Made by a program: the position numbers and the translations under genes | Notes under the pieces: generated by a model | What the model was told of the DNA's origin: nothing | Databases searched by the model: none | What the model saw: only the letters and a program-made list of their open reading frames with translations | Part shown: one piece after another, positions 1-7,980 of the stretch | Numbering within the stretch: the stretch's first letter is position 1 | Layout: the number at the start of each line of letters is the position of its first letter | Assembly: GCA_946408345.1 (NCBI GenBank) | Contig: CAMJRR010000001.1 | Location: 1 to 64,000 of the forward strand | Length of the DNA stretch: 64,000 bases | Direction of reading: 5' to 3' | Source of the DNA: an uncultured Bacteroidales bacterium | GTDB taxonomy: Bacteria; Bacteroidota; Bacteroidia; Bacteroidales; F082

Positions 1-35
1 CAAGCAACGCAGCTGTCTGTGATTTTGTAAGCCAT
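1..35 (-). CDS. Ferredoxin, N-terminal fragment (runs off window start)
   Basis: Only the first 11 codons plus two bases lie in the window. They read MAYKITDSCVA followed by the start of a Cys codon, the usual opening of a small bacterial 2[4Fe-4S] ferredoxin (MAYKI..SCVACG). It is divergent from korAB, whose product passes electrons to ferredoxin, so it is a plausible acceptor. A TATTTTTG box on the same strand (complement of 76-83) gives a leader of about 35 bases. The second cluster motif is outside the window, so the assignment rests on the N-terminus and context. Confidence 0.75.
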   Translation of the reverse strand, partial: MAYKITDSCVA

Positions 36-75
36 AATGTTTTTAATTTTGAGTTAGTTTTGAATTTTCGTGCCG

Positions 76-83
76 CAAAAATA
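76..83 (-). promoter_or_regulatory. -7 box of the ferredoxin promoter
   Basis: The complement reads TATTTTTG, matching the Bacteroidota -7 consensus TAnnTTTG. A CAAA (TTTG on the minus strand) at 108-111 is the nearest -33-like box, at 24 bases, slightly longer than the usual 19-21. Confidence 0.55.
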
Positions 84-212
84 CTACAACTTTCATTCCA
101 ATGCGCCCAAATCAGAAATTTTTATTCAGTCTAAATAACAATAAAGGTTAAGGTGTTGATATTTAACATGATGCAGGTTTGCTTCTAAAATGGAAAATAA
201 AAAGCGTTTTTC

Positions 213-245
213 TTTGGTTTTGCACCTTATTATTGCTTAATTTTG
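213..245 (+). promoter_or_regulatory. Promoter of korAB
   Basis: TTTG at 213-216 and TAATTTTG at 238-245 are separated by 21 bases, a full match to the Bacteroidota TTTG-N19-21-TAnnTTTG promoter. Transcription would start near 250, leaving a leader of about 130 bases before korA. Confidence 0.7.
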
Positions 246-249
246 CACC

Positions 250-382
250 GAATTTAAAAGCTGTCAGCCTTTGGCAGTCAACCATCAGCTCGGTTTAGAC
301 CGGCTGAAAGCTGATTACTGAAAGCTGAAAACTAATCTTGGAATTTTTAAATCTTGAATATTAAATCTTTAAATCAATAATC
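250..382 (+). repeat. korAB leader with short direct and inverted repeats
   Basis: The rest of the 346-base gap between ferredoxin and korA. It contains variants of CAGCTTTCAG/CTGAAAGCTGA (about 260-335) and an AT-rich run of AATCTT/AAATCTT units up to the korA start. No protein gene is seen. The same types of low-complexity repeat recur before other genes in the window. Confidence 0.5.
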
Positions 383-2224
383 ATGACAGCAAAAAGTAAG
401 GTTGTAGCCCTTGAACACGTCGTCATCCGCTTCTCCGGAGACTCGGGCGATGGTATGCAACTTACCGGAAATCTTTTTTCGGATTCAACAGCATTTGCCG
501 GAAACGATTTCGCCACCTTCCCGGACTATCCGGCTGAAATCCGCCCACCGCAAGGCACCGTGGCTGGCGTCTCTGGCTTCCAAGTGCACTTTGGACACAA
601 ACCCGTTCACACCACTGGCGACCTTTGCGACGTCCTCGTGGCCATGAATCCCGCCTCCATCAAGGCTAACATGCGCTGGCTCCGTCCCGGAACCATCATC
701 ATCTTCGACTCCGACTCGGTGACCGAAAAGGCCCTCGAGAAGGCTGGCTATGCCGATGACCCGACCGTCGACGGCACCCTCGCCGACTATCAGGTGGTGA
801 AAGCTCCCATCTCGGAACTCACCAAAGAGGCCCTGAAGGACTTCGGCATGGACAACAAGTCGATGCTGAAATCGAAGAACATGTTCGCCCTTGGTATCGT
901 GATGTACTTGTTCAACCGCGAACTCGACACCGTTTACAAGTATTTCGAGACCAAGTTCAAAGGCAAGGACCAAGTGATCAAGGCCAACCGCACCGTCCTC
1001 GACGCCGGTTACCACTATGCCGACACTTGGGAGCTCTTCACGAACACCTATCGTGTGGAAGCCGCCGACCTCGACAAAGGCAAATACCGCAACATCACCG
1101 GCAACACCGCCGCCGCTTGGGGCCTGATGGCCGCCTCCGAGAAGTCGGGCCGCCCGCTCTTCCTCGGTTCGTACCCCATCACTCCCGCCACCGACATCCT
1201 TGCCGAGTTGACGAAATACAAGAACCTCAACGTCAAGGCCTACCAGGCTGAAGACGAAATCGCCGGCATCATGTCGTCGATCGGCGCTGCCTACACAGGC
1301 TGCATGGCCGTGACGACGACTTCGGGTCCTGGCCTCTCGCTGAAGAGCGAAGCCATGGGTCTCGCCGTGATGACCGAGCTTCCGCTGGTGATCATCGACG
1401 TGCAACGTGGCGGTCCCTCCACGGGTCTGCCGACCAAGATGGAACAGAGCGACCTGATGCAGGCCCTCTACGGCCGTAACGGTGACGCTCCGCTCGTGGT
1501 CATCGCTGCCCGCAGCTCTGCCGGTTGCTTCTACACCGCTTACGAAGCCGCCCGTATCGCCATGGAGCACATGACGCCCGTCATCATGCTCAGCGACGGT
1601 TCACTGGGTAACGGCTCCGAGGTGTTCCGCATCCCCAAGATGGCCGACCTGCCGAGCATCACGCCTCCGCTGGCCAAAGCTGACGACCCGAACTACATGC
1701 CTTATCGCCGCGACGAGAAATGGCTCCGCCGCGAATGGGCTATCCCGGGCACGCCTGGCCTGCGTCACCGCGTCGGTGGTCTGGAAAAGGAAAACGGCAA
1801 GGGTAACCTGTCCACCAATCCTGAAAACCACCAGATCATGACCGAACTCCGTGAGGAGAAGATTAACCGCGTGGCCAACGACATCCCGCTGCAGGAAATC
1901 TACGGTGACAAGAACGCCGACCTCCTAGTGGTGAGCTGGGGTGGCACCTTCGGTACCGTCCGCACCGCCGTCGAGGGTCTGATGGAAGAAGGCAAGAGCA
2001 TCGCTCACGCCCACTTCGACTACATCATGCCGTTGCCTCGCAACACTGAGGAAGTGCTGAAAGGTCACAAGAAGATCGTGGTCTGCGAAATCAACCGCGG
2101 CCAGTTTGCCAAGTACCTGCGCATGAACTTCCCCGAGTACAAGTGCGAGCAATTCAATAAGGTGATGGGCCTGCCGTTCACCATCGGCGAGCTTGAAGCT
2201 AAGTTTAACGACCTTTTAAAATAA
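383..2224 (+). CDS. korA: 2-oxoacid:ferredoxin oxidoreductase, fused gamma-alpha subunit
   Basis: With the beta subunit just downstream, it oxidatively decarboxylates a 2-oxoacid (probably 2-oxoglutarate) to acyl-CoA and reduces ferredoxin in the cytoplasm. Residues about 12-190 form the gamma domain (GDSGDGMQLTGNL near the N-terminus). From about 235 onward comes the alpha domain, with YPITPATDI, QAEDEIAG, TTSGPGLSLKSE and QRGGPSTGLPT, which contact thiamine diphosphate and CoA. The length of 613 residues is normal for the fused KorA type. Codons end mostly in C or G, unlike the AT-rich genes at 3.4-4.1 kb, as expected for a highly expressed gene. Choosing 2-oxoglutarate over a branched-chain 2-oxoacid is inference. 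Confidence 0.9.
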   Translation: MTAKSKVVALEHVVIRFSGDSGDGMQLTGNLFSDSTAFAGNDFATFPDYPAEIRPPQGTVAGVSGFQVHFGHKPVHTTGDLCDVLVAMNPASIKANMRWLRPGTIIIFDSDSVTEKALEKAGYADDPTVDGTLADYQVVKAPISELTKEALKDFGMDNKSMLKSKNMFALGIVMYLFNRELDTVYKYFETKFKGKDQVIKANRTVLDAGYHYADTWELFTNTYRVEAADLDKGKYRNITGNTAAAWGLMAASEKSGRPLFLGSYPITPATDILAELTKYKNLNVKAYQAEDEIAGIMSSIGAAYTGCMAVTTTSGPGLSLKSEAMGLAVMTELPLVIIDVQRGGPSTGLPTKMEQSDLMQALYGRNGDAPLVVIAARSSAGCFYTAYEAARIAMEHMTPVIMLSDGSLGNGSEVFRIPKMADLPSITPPLAKADDPNYMPYRRDEKWLRREWAIPGTPGLRHRVGGLEKENGKGNLSTNPENHQIMTELREEKINRVANDIPLQEIYGDKNADLLVVSWGGTFGTVRTAVEGLMEEGKSIAHAHFDYIMPLPRNTEEVLKGHKKIVVCEINRGQFAKYLRMNFPEYKCEQFNKVMGLPFTIGELEAKFNDLLK

Positions 2225-2231
2225 TACGACT

Positions 2232-3263
2232 ATGGAAAATCAGAATATCGAACAAGAGGTCATGCTGACCAAAGAGGATTTTGCAAGCGATCAGGTGGTG
2301 AAATGGTGCCCCGGTTGTGGTGACCACGCCATCTTGAAGGCCGTTCAAGACATTTTCCCGAAGTTGGGTAAGAAGAAGGAAGACATCGTTGTCGTTTCCG
2401 GCATCGGCTGCTCCTCGCGCTTCCCTTACTACATGAACACCTATGGTTTCCATAGCATCCACGGTCGTGCTGCCGCTGCCGCCACTGGCGTGAAGCTGGC
2501 CAACCCGAACCTCAGCGTGTGGATGATCACCGGCGACGGCGACTGCACCGCCATCGGTGGCAACCACTTCATCCACGCCTGCCGTCGTAACATCGACATC
2601 AACCTGATCCTGTTCAACAACCGTATCTACGGTATGACCAAGGGTCAGTTCTCGCCCTGCACCTTCCGTGGCACGAAGACCAAGACTTCGCCGCAAGGTA
2701 CTTACGAAGACCCGTTCAATCCTGGCGAACTCGCCATCGGTGCCAAGGCTACCTTCTTTGCCCGTGGCGTGGACATCAACCCGAAGGAACTGAGCGAAAT
2801 CTTCATGGAGTCGTACAAGCACGATGGTATCGCCGTGACCGAAGTCCTGCAAAACTGCATGATTTTCTCGAACGGCGTGCACGAAAACATCACTGGCAAG
2901 GACGTCCGCGACGACATGCAGGTGAAATGCGTCCACGGCCAGCCGCTCATCTTCGGTAAGAACCGCGACAAGGGTATCCGCCTCAATGGCAACCAACTTG
3001 AAGTGGTGAAGATTGGCGAGAACGGCATCACCGAGAAGGACATTCTCGTCCACGACAAGACCACCGAGGACACGGGTATCCACATGATGCTGGCACACAT
3101 GATGCCGCCTCATTTCCCCGTCGCCATCGGCGTCATCCGCGACGTGAAAGCCCCGACCTTCAACGACAGCCTTGACCAAGTCATCGAAAACGAGAAGGCC
3201 AACTCGAAGATCAAGTGCATGGACGACCTGCTGAACAGCGGCTCTACCTGGACCATCGACTAA
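2232..3263 (+). CDS. korB: 2-oxoacid:ferredoxin oxidoreductase, beta subunit
   Basis: This subunit binds thiamine diphosphate and is the partner of KorA, seven bases upstream in the same operon. Visible motifs are WCPGCGDHAIL (cluster/TPP region), SGIGCSSR, HGRAAAAATGVKLANP and the TPP-Mg motif GDGDCTAIGGNH followed by NNRIYGMTKGQ. At 343 residues it matches the KorB family. A terminator follows at 3331-3359, so the transcription unit is probably korA-korB alone. Substrate choice is inferred from the korAB pairing. Confidence 0.9.
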   Translation: MENQNIEQEVMLTKEDFASDQVVKWCPGCGDHAILKAVQDIFPKLGKKKEDIVVVSGIGCSSRFPYYMNTYGFHSIHGRAAAAATGVKLANPNLSVWMITGDGDCTAIGGNHFIHACRRNIDINLILFNNRIYGMTKGQFSPCTFRGTKTKTSPQGTYEDPFNPGELAIGAKATFFARGVDINPKELSEIFMESYKHDGIAVTEVLQNCMIFSNGVHENITGKDVRDDMQVKCVHGQPLIFGKNRDKGIRLNGNQLEVVKIGENGITEKDILVHDKTTEDTGIHMMLAHMMPPHFPVAIGVIRDVKAPTFNDSLDQVIENEKANSKIKCMDDLLNSGSTWTID

Positions 3264-3266
3264 TCT

Positions 3267-3322
3267 AAGGTCCCTGAGCCTGTCGAAGGGCCGACAGATA
3301 ATGGCCTCGACCGGCCGACCTT
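3267..3322. repeat. REP-like palindrome CCCTGAGCCTGTCGAAGGG
   Basis: The sequence after the korB stop has outer arms TAAGGTC and GACCTTA and the core CCCTGAGCCTGTCGAAGGG (3273-3291). Related copies lie at 23807-23844, 32776-32839, 50911-50938 and 59839-59858. Confidence 0.75.
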
Positions 3323-3330
3323 AAAAACTG

Positions 3331-3359
3331 AAAATCCCGCTCGTTTGGGCGGGATTTTT
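3331..3359 (+). terminator. Intrinsic terminator of korAB
   Basis: AAATCCCGC, a seven-base loop, then GCGGGATTT and a T run form a typical Rho-independent terminator. Confidence 0.85.
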
Positions 3360-3379
3360 CAATATTGTTTGCTGCATTA

Positions 3380-3411
3380 TTTGTTGATATTGAGTAAAAT
3401 GTTTACTTTTG
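3380..3411 (+). promoter_or_regulatory. Promoter of the MntA/HepT-type pair, predicting a leaderless mRNA
   Basis: TTTG at 3380-3383 and TACTTTTG at 3404-3411 are 20 bases apart, the ideal Bacteroidota spacing. The ATG at 3416 begins five bases after the box, so transcription should start at or next to the start codon. Confidence 0.75.
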
Positions 3412-3415
3412 CAAT

Positions 3416-3712
3416 ATGAAGACAAAGAGTGAGTATATTGAACTTATTGAAAATCAAGAGGATGAGTTAAGGAAAAACTTCGGAATCCGTTCGCTTCGCC
3501 TATTTGGGTCTGTGTCGCGAGATGAGCAGATTGAAGGAAGCGATGTTGATGTGTGTGTGGAAATGGAGCCTCAAGCCTATTTGATGGTTCGATTAAAACG
3601 ATTTCTTGAGCGTCTTTTGGGTTGTCCGGTGGATGTGGTGAGAATGCACAAGCATATGAATCCTTACTTATTACAAGAAATCAATCGCGATGGAATTTAC
3701 GTCATTAAGTAA
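3416..3712 (+). CDS. MntA-like nucleotidyltransferase (antitoxin of a HEPN/MNT pair)
   Basis: A 98-residue minimal nucleotidyltransferase. The catalytic motif GSx10DxD is complete: G31-S32, D43 and D45, with a third acidic residue at D73 (CPVDVV). In characterised HepT/MntA systems this enzyme adds AMP to a tyrosine of the HEPN toxin and neutralises it. The downstream HEPN gene overlaps it by 23 bases, the expected translational coupling. The gene is more AT-rich than korAB, in keeping with an accessory module. The ATG lies directly after the promoter box, so the message is probably leaderless. Toxin-antitoxin function is inferred from the family and gene pairing. Confidence 0.85.
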   Translation: MKTKSEYIELIENQEDELRKNFGIRSLRLFGSVSRDEQIEGSDVDVCVEMEPQAYLMVRLKRFLERLLGCPVDVVRMHKHMNPYLLQEINRDGIYVIK

Positions 3713-4073
3713 ACGAGACAGGGTACTGGGCATTTTTCAGCAAATTGAAAATGCTATCGGACAGCTTAAGGACTGGAATGCCAATGTTGAAACGGCTGAG
3801 GATTATTATTTGTCGCCTGACGGAATGCAAAAACTTGCAGCCAGTTGCATGCTGATTGAAGCAATAGGCGAGGGCATCCATCAAATAGATAGTTTGACCG
3901 AAGGGAAATTACTGCCAGAGCGTCCGGAAATACCTTGGGAAGATGTCGTTGGCATTAGAAACCATATTGCACATGGCTATTTTGACATAGATGGTGAAGT
4001 TGTCCTTATGGTTGTTCAACAGGATCTTGACCCATTGATGGAAGCGGTCAATCATTTTATTGAGACCATTTAA
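3690..4073 (+). CDS. HepT-like HEPN ribonuclease toxin (DUF86)
   Basis: A 127-residue HEPN protein, probably an RNase toxin paired with the overlapping MntA-like gene. The active-site motif Rx4HxY is intact: R90, H95 and Y97 in RNHIAHGY. In studied systems the Tyr is the residue AMPylated by MntA. The start ATG lies inside the last codons of the upstream gene. The helical pattern and length fit DUF86. Whether it is an active toxin cannot be told from sequence, but no key residue is missing. Confidence 0.85.
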   Translation: MEFTSLSKRDRVLGIFQQIENAIGQLKDWNANVETAEDYYLSPDGMQKLAASCMLIEAIGEGIHQIDSLTEGKLLPERPEIPWEDVVGIRNHIAHGYFDIDGEVVLMVVQQDLDPLMEAVNHFIETI

Positions 4074-4085
4074 TGCATTTTCAAT

Positions 4086-4652
4086 ATGAAAATCCCCTTC
4101 AAACCCGGAACCCTGATTTATCCCTTGCCCGCCGTGATGGTCACTTGCGGCGACTGCGAGGAAAACTACAATATCATCACCATCGGCTGGACGGGCACGA
4201 TTTGCTCCGACCCGCCCATGTGCTACATCTCCGTCCGCAAGGAACGCCACTCGCACGAACTCATCATGAAAAACAAGGAGTTTGTCATCAACCTGACGAC
4301 GGAGGAATTAGCCGCCGCCACGGATTGGTGCGGTGTGCGCTCGGGCCGCGACTACAACAAGTTTAAGCAGATGCACCTGCACACTGAGCCAGCCCAAATC
4401 GTGAAGGCTCCTTTGATTGCCGAGTCACCTTTGAGCATCGAGTGCAAGGTGTTGGAGGTGAAGGAATTAGGCTCGCATGATATGTTCATCGCTGAGGTGG
4501 TGGCCGTCAATGCGGAGGAAAAGCTCATCGACAAGGGTACGGGTGCGTTCCAACTCAATCACGCCAAGCCTTTGGCCTATTCCCATGGCAAGTATTACGG
4601 CCTCGGCGAGAAGATTGGCGGATTCGGGTTTTCGGTGAAGAAAAAGAAATGA
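4086..4652 (+). CDS. Flavin reductase family protein (flavoredoxin-like)
   Basis: A 188-residue FMN-binding split-barrel protein. The segment MVTCGDCEENYNIITIGWTG, then CSDPPMCYISVRKERHSHELI and VINLTTEELAAATDWCGV, follow the flavoredoxin/flavin reductase-like pattern common in anaerobes. It probably binds FMN and takes part in cytoplasmic electron transfer; the partner is unknown. It lies 12 bases after the HEPN gene, so it may be co-transcribed, but the two have no evident functional link. Confidence 0.8.
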   Translation: MKIPFKPGTLIYPLPAVMVTCGDCEENYNIITIGWTGTICSDPPMCYISVRKERHSHELIMKNKEFVINLTTEELAAATDWCGVRSGRDYNKFKQMHLHTEPAQIVKAPLIAESPLSIECKVLEVKELGSHDMFIAEVVAVNAEEKLIDKGTGAFQLNHAKPLAYSHGKYYGLGEKIGGFGFSVKKKK

Positions 4653-4679
4653 TTTATTTTTCGGATTGTGAGGTTTTTG

Positions 4680-4687
4680 TACTTTTG
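4680..4687 (+). promoter_or_regulatory. -7 box TACTTTTG
   Basis: Exact match to TAnnTTTG, 19 bases before the ATG at 4707. It overlaps a longer in-frame upstream reading frame and so supports the start at 4707. Confidence 0.6.
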
Positions 4688-4706
4688 CAATCCATACTAT
4701 CTGAAC

Positions 4707-6158
4707 ATGAAAAAGGCGTTGTTTGTATTGGTATTTCTAGCATTGGGTTGGCAGTTGAAGGCCGAGTGTCCGCCTGAAGTTGAGGATTTTACCTTTACGG
4801 ATTGTAATGGCTTAACATACAATCTGTTTGAGTTGCTCGACGGTGGGCAATATGTCTTGGTTCACTTTCAGAATGATTTTAGCGGTTATGGGCAGACCTT
4901 GACCATGAACAATTTGTACCATCAGTATGGCTGCAATGGCAGGGATGTGTTTTTCATGGAATTGTTGACCAATGCTGATGATGCACAGTGCCAAAGTTGG
5001 GCCGAAGAATACCATGTAGAGTTCCCTTTGGTTGGCATGGATGGGGGAAGTGCCTCGTTTTATGCCCTATATCCTGATTGCATCTACGACTATGGGAACA
5101 ACCAGTTTCTTTTGTTTTTGCCTGACCATCAGATATTTCAGGAGCCGATAGTCTATCATTTTGAGGAGGTCTTTTCGGATTTGGGCATCGTGCCAAGCGA
5201 TTGCAATTTTGGTCAGTGCGAGGCACCAAGCAACTTGACGGCTCATCTTTCAGCGTCACAATTGGACCTCGAGTGGGAGGGCGTTGAAGGTGCCCAGTAT
5301 TATCATGTGTTTTCGCGGAATTATGCGGAAGAGGATTTCCATTTTGAGGCCAACACGGTTGAGCCAAACATAGAAAACGTAACGTATCATCCGACGGAGG
5401 AGAACTGTTACTTTGTGGCTTCGCGCTGTGAAGATGGCTCTGAGAACATTTCAGATACGATTTGTGTTGGTCCCGAAGCCTTGGATTTCGAGTTGGTTGA
5501 TTGTCATGGAAACGAAATCCATTTGTTTGACATTCTTGATCGAGGTCAGTTCGTTTTCGTTGATTTCTTCGGATTCACTTGCATTTCGTGCCGCGAGGTG
5601 ATGCCATACATTGTGGAATCCTATTACCGTTATGGATGCAACAATGAAGACATATTCTATATGGAAGTGACCACCGACCCCGAGGAGTTGTGTTTCCGAT
5701 GGTGCGAGGAATTTGGTGTCGAATATCCTACGGTAGGCCTGGAAGGAGGCGCTCAGAGGTTTGTGGATTTGTATCATTTCTCCTATTCTCCGCATTATTT
5801 CTTGATTGCACCAGACAGACAAATCGTACTTGACGGAGGTCATTCGGGCTTTTATATCTATGATTTGCAAACCATTATTGATGCCTTTGAGCCTTTGGGC
5901 ATAGAAGTGTATCAATGCTATTCGGATGTCTTTGATAATCAGCAAGAAGGTTGTGCGATTTACCCCAATCCAGCTGATGATGTTGTAAATATTGAGGCTA
6001 ATGGCTTGATTCAAGTTTACAACAGATTGGGTCAGTTGGTGGATGCTATTGTGTCTGATAGTCAAAAAGTAAGGGTCAATACAAATCGGTATCCCGATGG
6101 TTTGTATTTCGTTCAGGTGGACGGAAAAGGTATGGGAAAATTTGTGGTAAGGCATTGA
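4707..6158 (+). CDS. Secreted two-domain thioredoxin-like protein with T9SS C-terminal tail
   Basis: The start at 4707 gives a signal peptide (MKKALFVLVFLALGWQLKA, then EC). Two similar halves follow, each opening with D-F-x-x-x-D-C-x-G and ending in a GLEGG/GMDGG...Y-P pattern of AhpC/TSA-thioredoxin folds. The second half keeps a CxxC (FTCISCREVMP, about residues 290-300); the first has lost it. A fibronectin-III-like stretch (APSNLTAHLSASQLDLEWEG) lies between. The end has the T9SS type A pattern YPNPADDVVNIEA...GLYFVQV. It is probably exported across the outer membrane; redox function is likely only for the second domain. Confidence 0.75.
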   Translation: MKKALFVLVFLALGWQLKAECPPEVEDFTFTDCNGLTYNLFELLDGGQYVLVHFQNDFSGYGQTLTMNNLYHQYGCNGRDVFFMELLTNADDAQCQSWAEEYHVEFPLVGMDGGSASFYALYPDCIYDYGNNQFLLFLPDHQIFQEPIVYHFEEVFSDLGIVPSDCNFGQCEAPSNLTAHLSASQLDLEWEGVEGAQYYHVFSRNYAEEDFHFEANTVEPNIENVTYHPTEENCYFVASRCEDGSENISDTICVGPEALDFELVDCHGNEIHLFDILDRGQFVFVDFFGFTCISCREVMPYIVESYYRYGCNNEDIFYMEVTTDPEELCFRWCEEFGVEYPTVGLEGGAQRFVDLYHFSYSPHYFLIAPDRQIVLDGGHSGFYIYDLQTIIDAFEPLGIEVYQCYSDVFDNQQEGCAIYPNPADDVVNIEANGLIQVYNRLGQLVDAIVSDSQKVRVNTNRYPDGLYFVQVDGKGMGKFVVRH

Positions 6159-6159
6159 C

Positions 6160-7497
6160 ATGATTGATCAATTCCAAGCATATATTAATAGGTATCACTT
6201 GATTGCTGAAGGCGATAAACTCATTCTGGCTCTCAGCGGCGGCATCGACTCCATGGTTTTGGCGGATTTGCTGCTGAAAGCCAAGGTGGAGTTTGTCGCA
6301 GCGCATTGCAATTTCCATTTGCGCGGCGAGGAGTCGGACGGTGACGATTGGTTTGTGCGCACGTTTGCTGAAAAGCGTGGAATACATTGCTTTGTGAAGC
6401 ATTTTGAAACCGAGAAATATGCGGCTAATCATGGAATTTCCATTGAGATGGCTGCCCGAGATCTGCGTTATGCCTGGTTTGAGCAGTTGAGGCAGCAGTT
6501 GGGTTATGACAAAATCGCTGTGGCACACCATGCCGACGACCAAGCCGAAACTTTCTTCATCAACTTATTGCGCGGCGCAGGCCTCAACGGACTGAAAGGC
6601 ATGAAGCCACAAAATGGAGTGATTATTCGCCCTTTGCTGTGGGCTTCGCGAGAACAAATACGAAAGTATGCCGTTGAGAATCATATCGTTTGGCGGGAAG
6701 ACCATACCAATGCGGAATCGGTTTATCTGCGCAACAAAATCCGCAATCAGCTTTTGCCGGTTTTTGACGAGTTGCATCCTGAAGCACGGCAAGGATTGTA
6801 TAAGTCGTTGGAGCATCTTGCTTCTGAGAATGAACTTTATAGAGCATTGTTGAAAGAGAAGTTGGCGCAAATTGTTGAGCAAAAGGATGATGTTCAAAGG
6901 TTGCCTTATTCAGCATTCAGCATTCAGCATTCAGCATTCCAGTTATTGTTTGAATGGTTAAGAGGTTATGGCTTTAACACCGACCAATGCCGTTTCATCT
7001 ACGATTCCATCGGAACGGGTATTGGAAACCAATACTTTTCGCCTACACATTGCGTAGTAATCGGTAGAGATGAACTTCAACTCTCTGAAATTAAGGCGAA
7101 AACAGATGATGAAATCCAGATTGAAGTAGGGGAGAAGGAAGTATTTTTTCCAGTTCATCTTTGTTTTTCAAAATTGGAGAAAACTGAAGATTTCGTCATC
7201 GACAAGTCTCTCAACGTAGCTCAATTGGATTTCGACAAATTGAAGTTCCCTTTGACATTGCGCCATTGGCAACACGGCGACCGTTTTCATCCCTTGGGCA
7301 TGAAAGGCTCCAAGTTGTTGAGTGATTTCTTTGTGGATCAGAAGCTTACGGAATACCAAAAACAAAATGTCTGGCTCTTGGTTTCCGCTGAAGGCGACAT
7401 TCTTTGGGTGGTTGGCTACCGCATTGATGAGCGATATAAGGTTACGATTTCAACAAAAACTATATTTCTTTGCAAACAGACTCAGGTAGATAGATAA
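6160..7497 (+). CDS. tilS: tRNA(Ile)-lysidine synthase
   Basis: Modifies the wobble cytidine of tRNA-Ile(CAU) to lysidine, an essential reaction that uses ATP and lysine. The ATP pyrophosphatase P-loop LSGGIDSMVLADLL lies at about residues 23-36. HCNFHLRGEESDGD, HHADDQAETFFINLLRGAGL and the C-terminal TilS domain (LTLRHWQHGDRFHPLGM) follow. The start is one base after the upstream stop. Between the catalytic and C-terminal domains, 6908-6939 is a heptanucleotide repeat read in frame as SAFSIQHSAF, apparently tolerated as a linker. Confidence 0.9.
   Translation: MIDQFQAYINRYHLIAEGDKLILALSGGIDSMVLADLLLKAKVEFVAAHCNFHLRGEESDGDDWFVRTFAEKRGIHCFVKHFETEKYAANHGISIEMAARDLRYAWFEQLRQQLGYDKIAVAHHADDQAETFFINLLRGAGLNGLKGMKPQNGVIIRPLLWASREQIRKYAVENHIVWREDHTNAESVYLRNKIRNQLLPVFDELHPEARQGLYKSLEHLASENELYRALLKEKLAQIVEQKDDVQRLPYSAFSIQHSAFQLLFEWLRGYGFNTDQCRFIYDSIGTGIGNQYFSPTHCVVIGRDELQLSEIKAKTDDEIQIEVGEKEVFFPVHLCFSKLEKTEDFVIDKSLNVAQLDFDKLKFPLTLRHWQHGDRFHPLGMKGSKLLSDFFVDQKLTEYQKQNVWLLVSAEGDILWVVGYRIDERYKVTISTKTIFLCKQTQVDR
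6908..6939 (+). repeat. ATTCAGC heptanucleotide tandem repeat inside tilS
   Basis: Four exact ATTCAGC units (6908-6935) plus a partial fifth. Three units equal 21 bases, so the translated peptide has a seven-residue period (SAFSIQH). Confidence 0.9.
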
Positions 7498-7503
7498 ATT
7501 TTC

Positions 7504-7511
7504 TATTTTTG
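7504..7511 (+). promoter_or_regulatory. -7 box TATTTTTG
   Basis: Exact TAnnTTTG match 18 bases before the ATG at 7530, with no well-spaced -33 box. It separates the second HEPN/NT pair from tilS. Confidence 0.55.
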
Positions 7512-7529
7512 CAGATTAAATCTTACAAG

Positions 7530-7979
7530 ATGGAAAACACTTTGCCGAGATGGGAACAGAAACTGAATAGCTACCGAAAGGCTTTGAGCCGTTTGGCAGA
7601 GGTGATAAATGTGATGAAGGTTCGGCAATTAAATGATTTTGAGGCTGATGGCTTAATTCAACGTTTTGAGTTTACCTTTGAGTTGGCATGGAAACTGATG
7701 AAAAGCTATGCGGATTACCAAGGTACAGACAAGGAAATCATGGGCTCAAGGGATGCTGTTCGTTGGGCTTTCGAAAATAAGCTGATAGAGGATAGTGATG
7801 TTTGGATGGAAATGATAAAACGCAGAAATGATACTTCACATAATTACGATGAAGATACAGCTGCTGATGTTATAGTGCGTGTAAAAGATGCTTATTTTCA
7901 AGCGTTTGTACGTTTTTATGAAAGAATGAATAATCTGTCTAGTTATAAATCTGCCGATTTGTTCACCCAATCTGAGTAA
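7530..7979 (+). CDS. HI0074-like HEPN protein (nucleotidyltransferase-associated)
   Basis: A 149-residue helical protein of the nucleotidyltransferase substrate-binding (HI0074) family. It carries R99-x4-H104-x-Y106 (RNDTSHNY), the same Rx4HxY catalytic pattern as HepT. FEFTFELAWKLMKSY is the family's typical central helix. It forms a two-gene unit with the nucleotidyltransferase starting one base after its stop. HEPN/MNT pairs of this kind are predicted toxin-antitoxin systems; the HI0073/HI0074 type is less well characterised than HepT/MntA. The start at 7530 is chosen because the longer frame needs a TTG inside the promoter box. Confidence 0.85.
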   Translation: MENTLPRWEQKLNSYRKALSRLAEVINVMKVRQLNDFEADGLIQRFEFTFELAWKLMKSYADYQGTDKEIMGSRDAVRWAFENKLIEDSDVWMEMIKRRNDTSHNYDEDTAADVIVRVKDAYFQAFVRFYERMNNLSSYKSADLFTQSE

Positions 7980-7980
7980 A

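Noticed and set aside
485-1570. Long open frame (361 codons) antisense to korA
   Set aside because: A shadow of the GC-rich, strongly codon-biased korA; composition is His/Gly/Val-rich with no recognisable family. Similar shadows opposite korB, mtaB and the aminotransferase were also left out.
4668-4706. Longer start for the thioredoxin-like secreted protein
   Set aside because: It would include the promoter box and put residues before the signal peptide.
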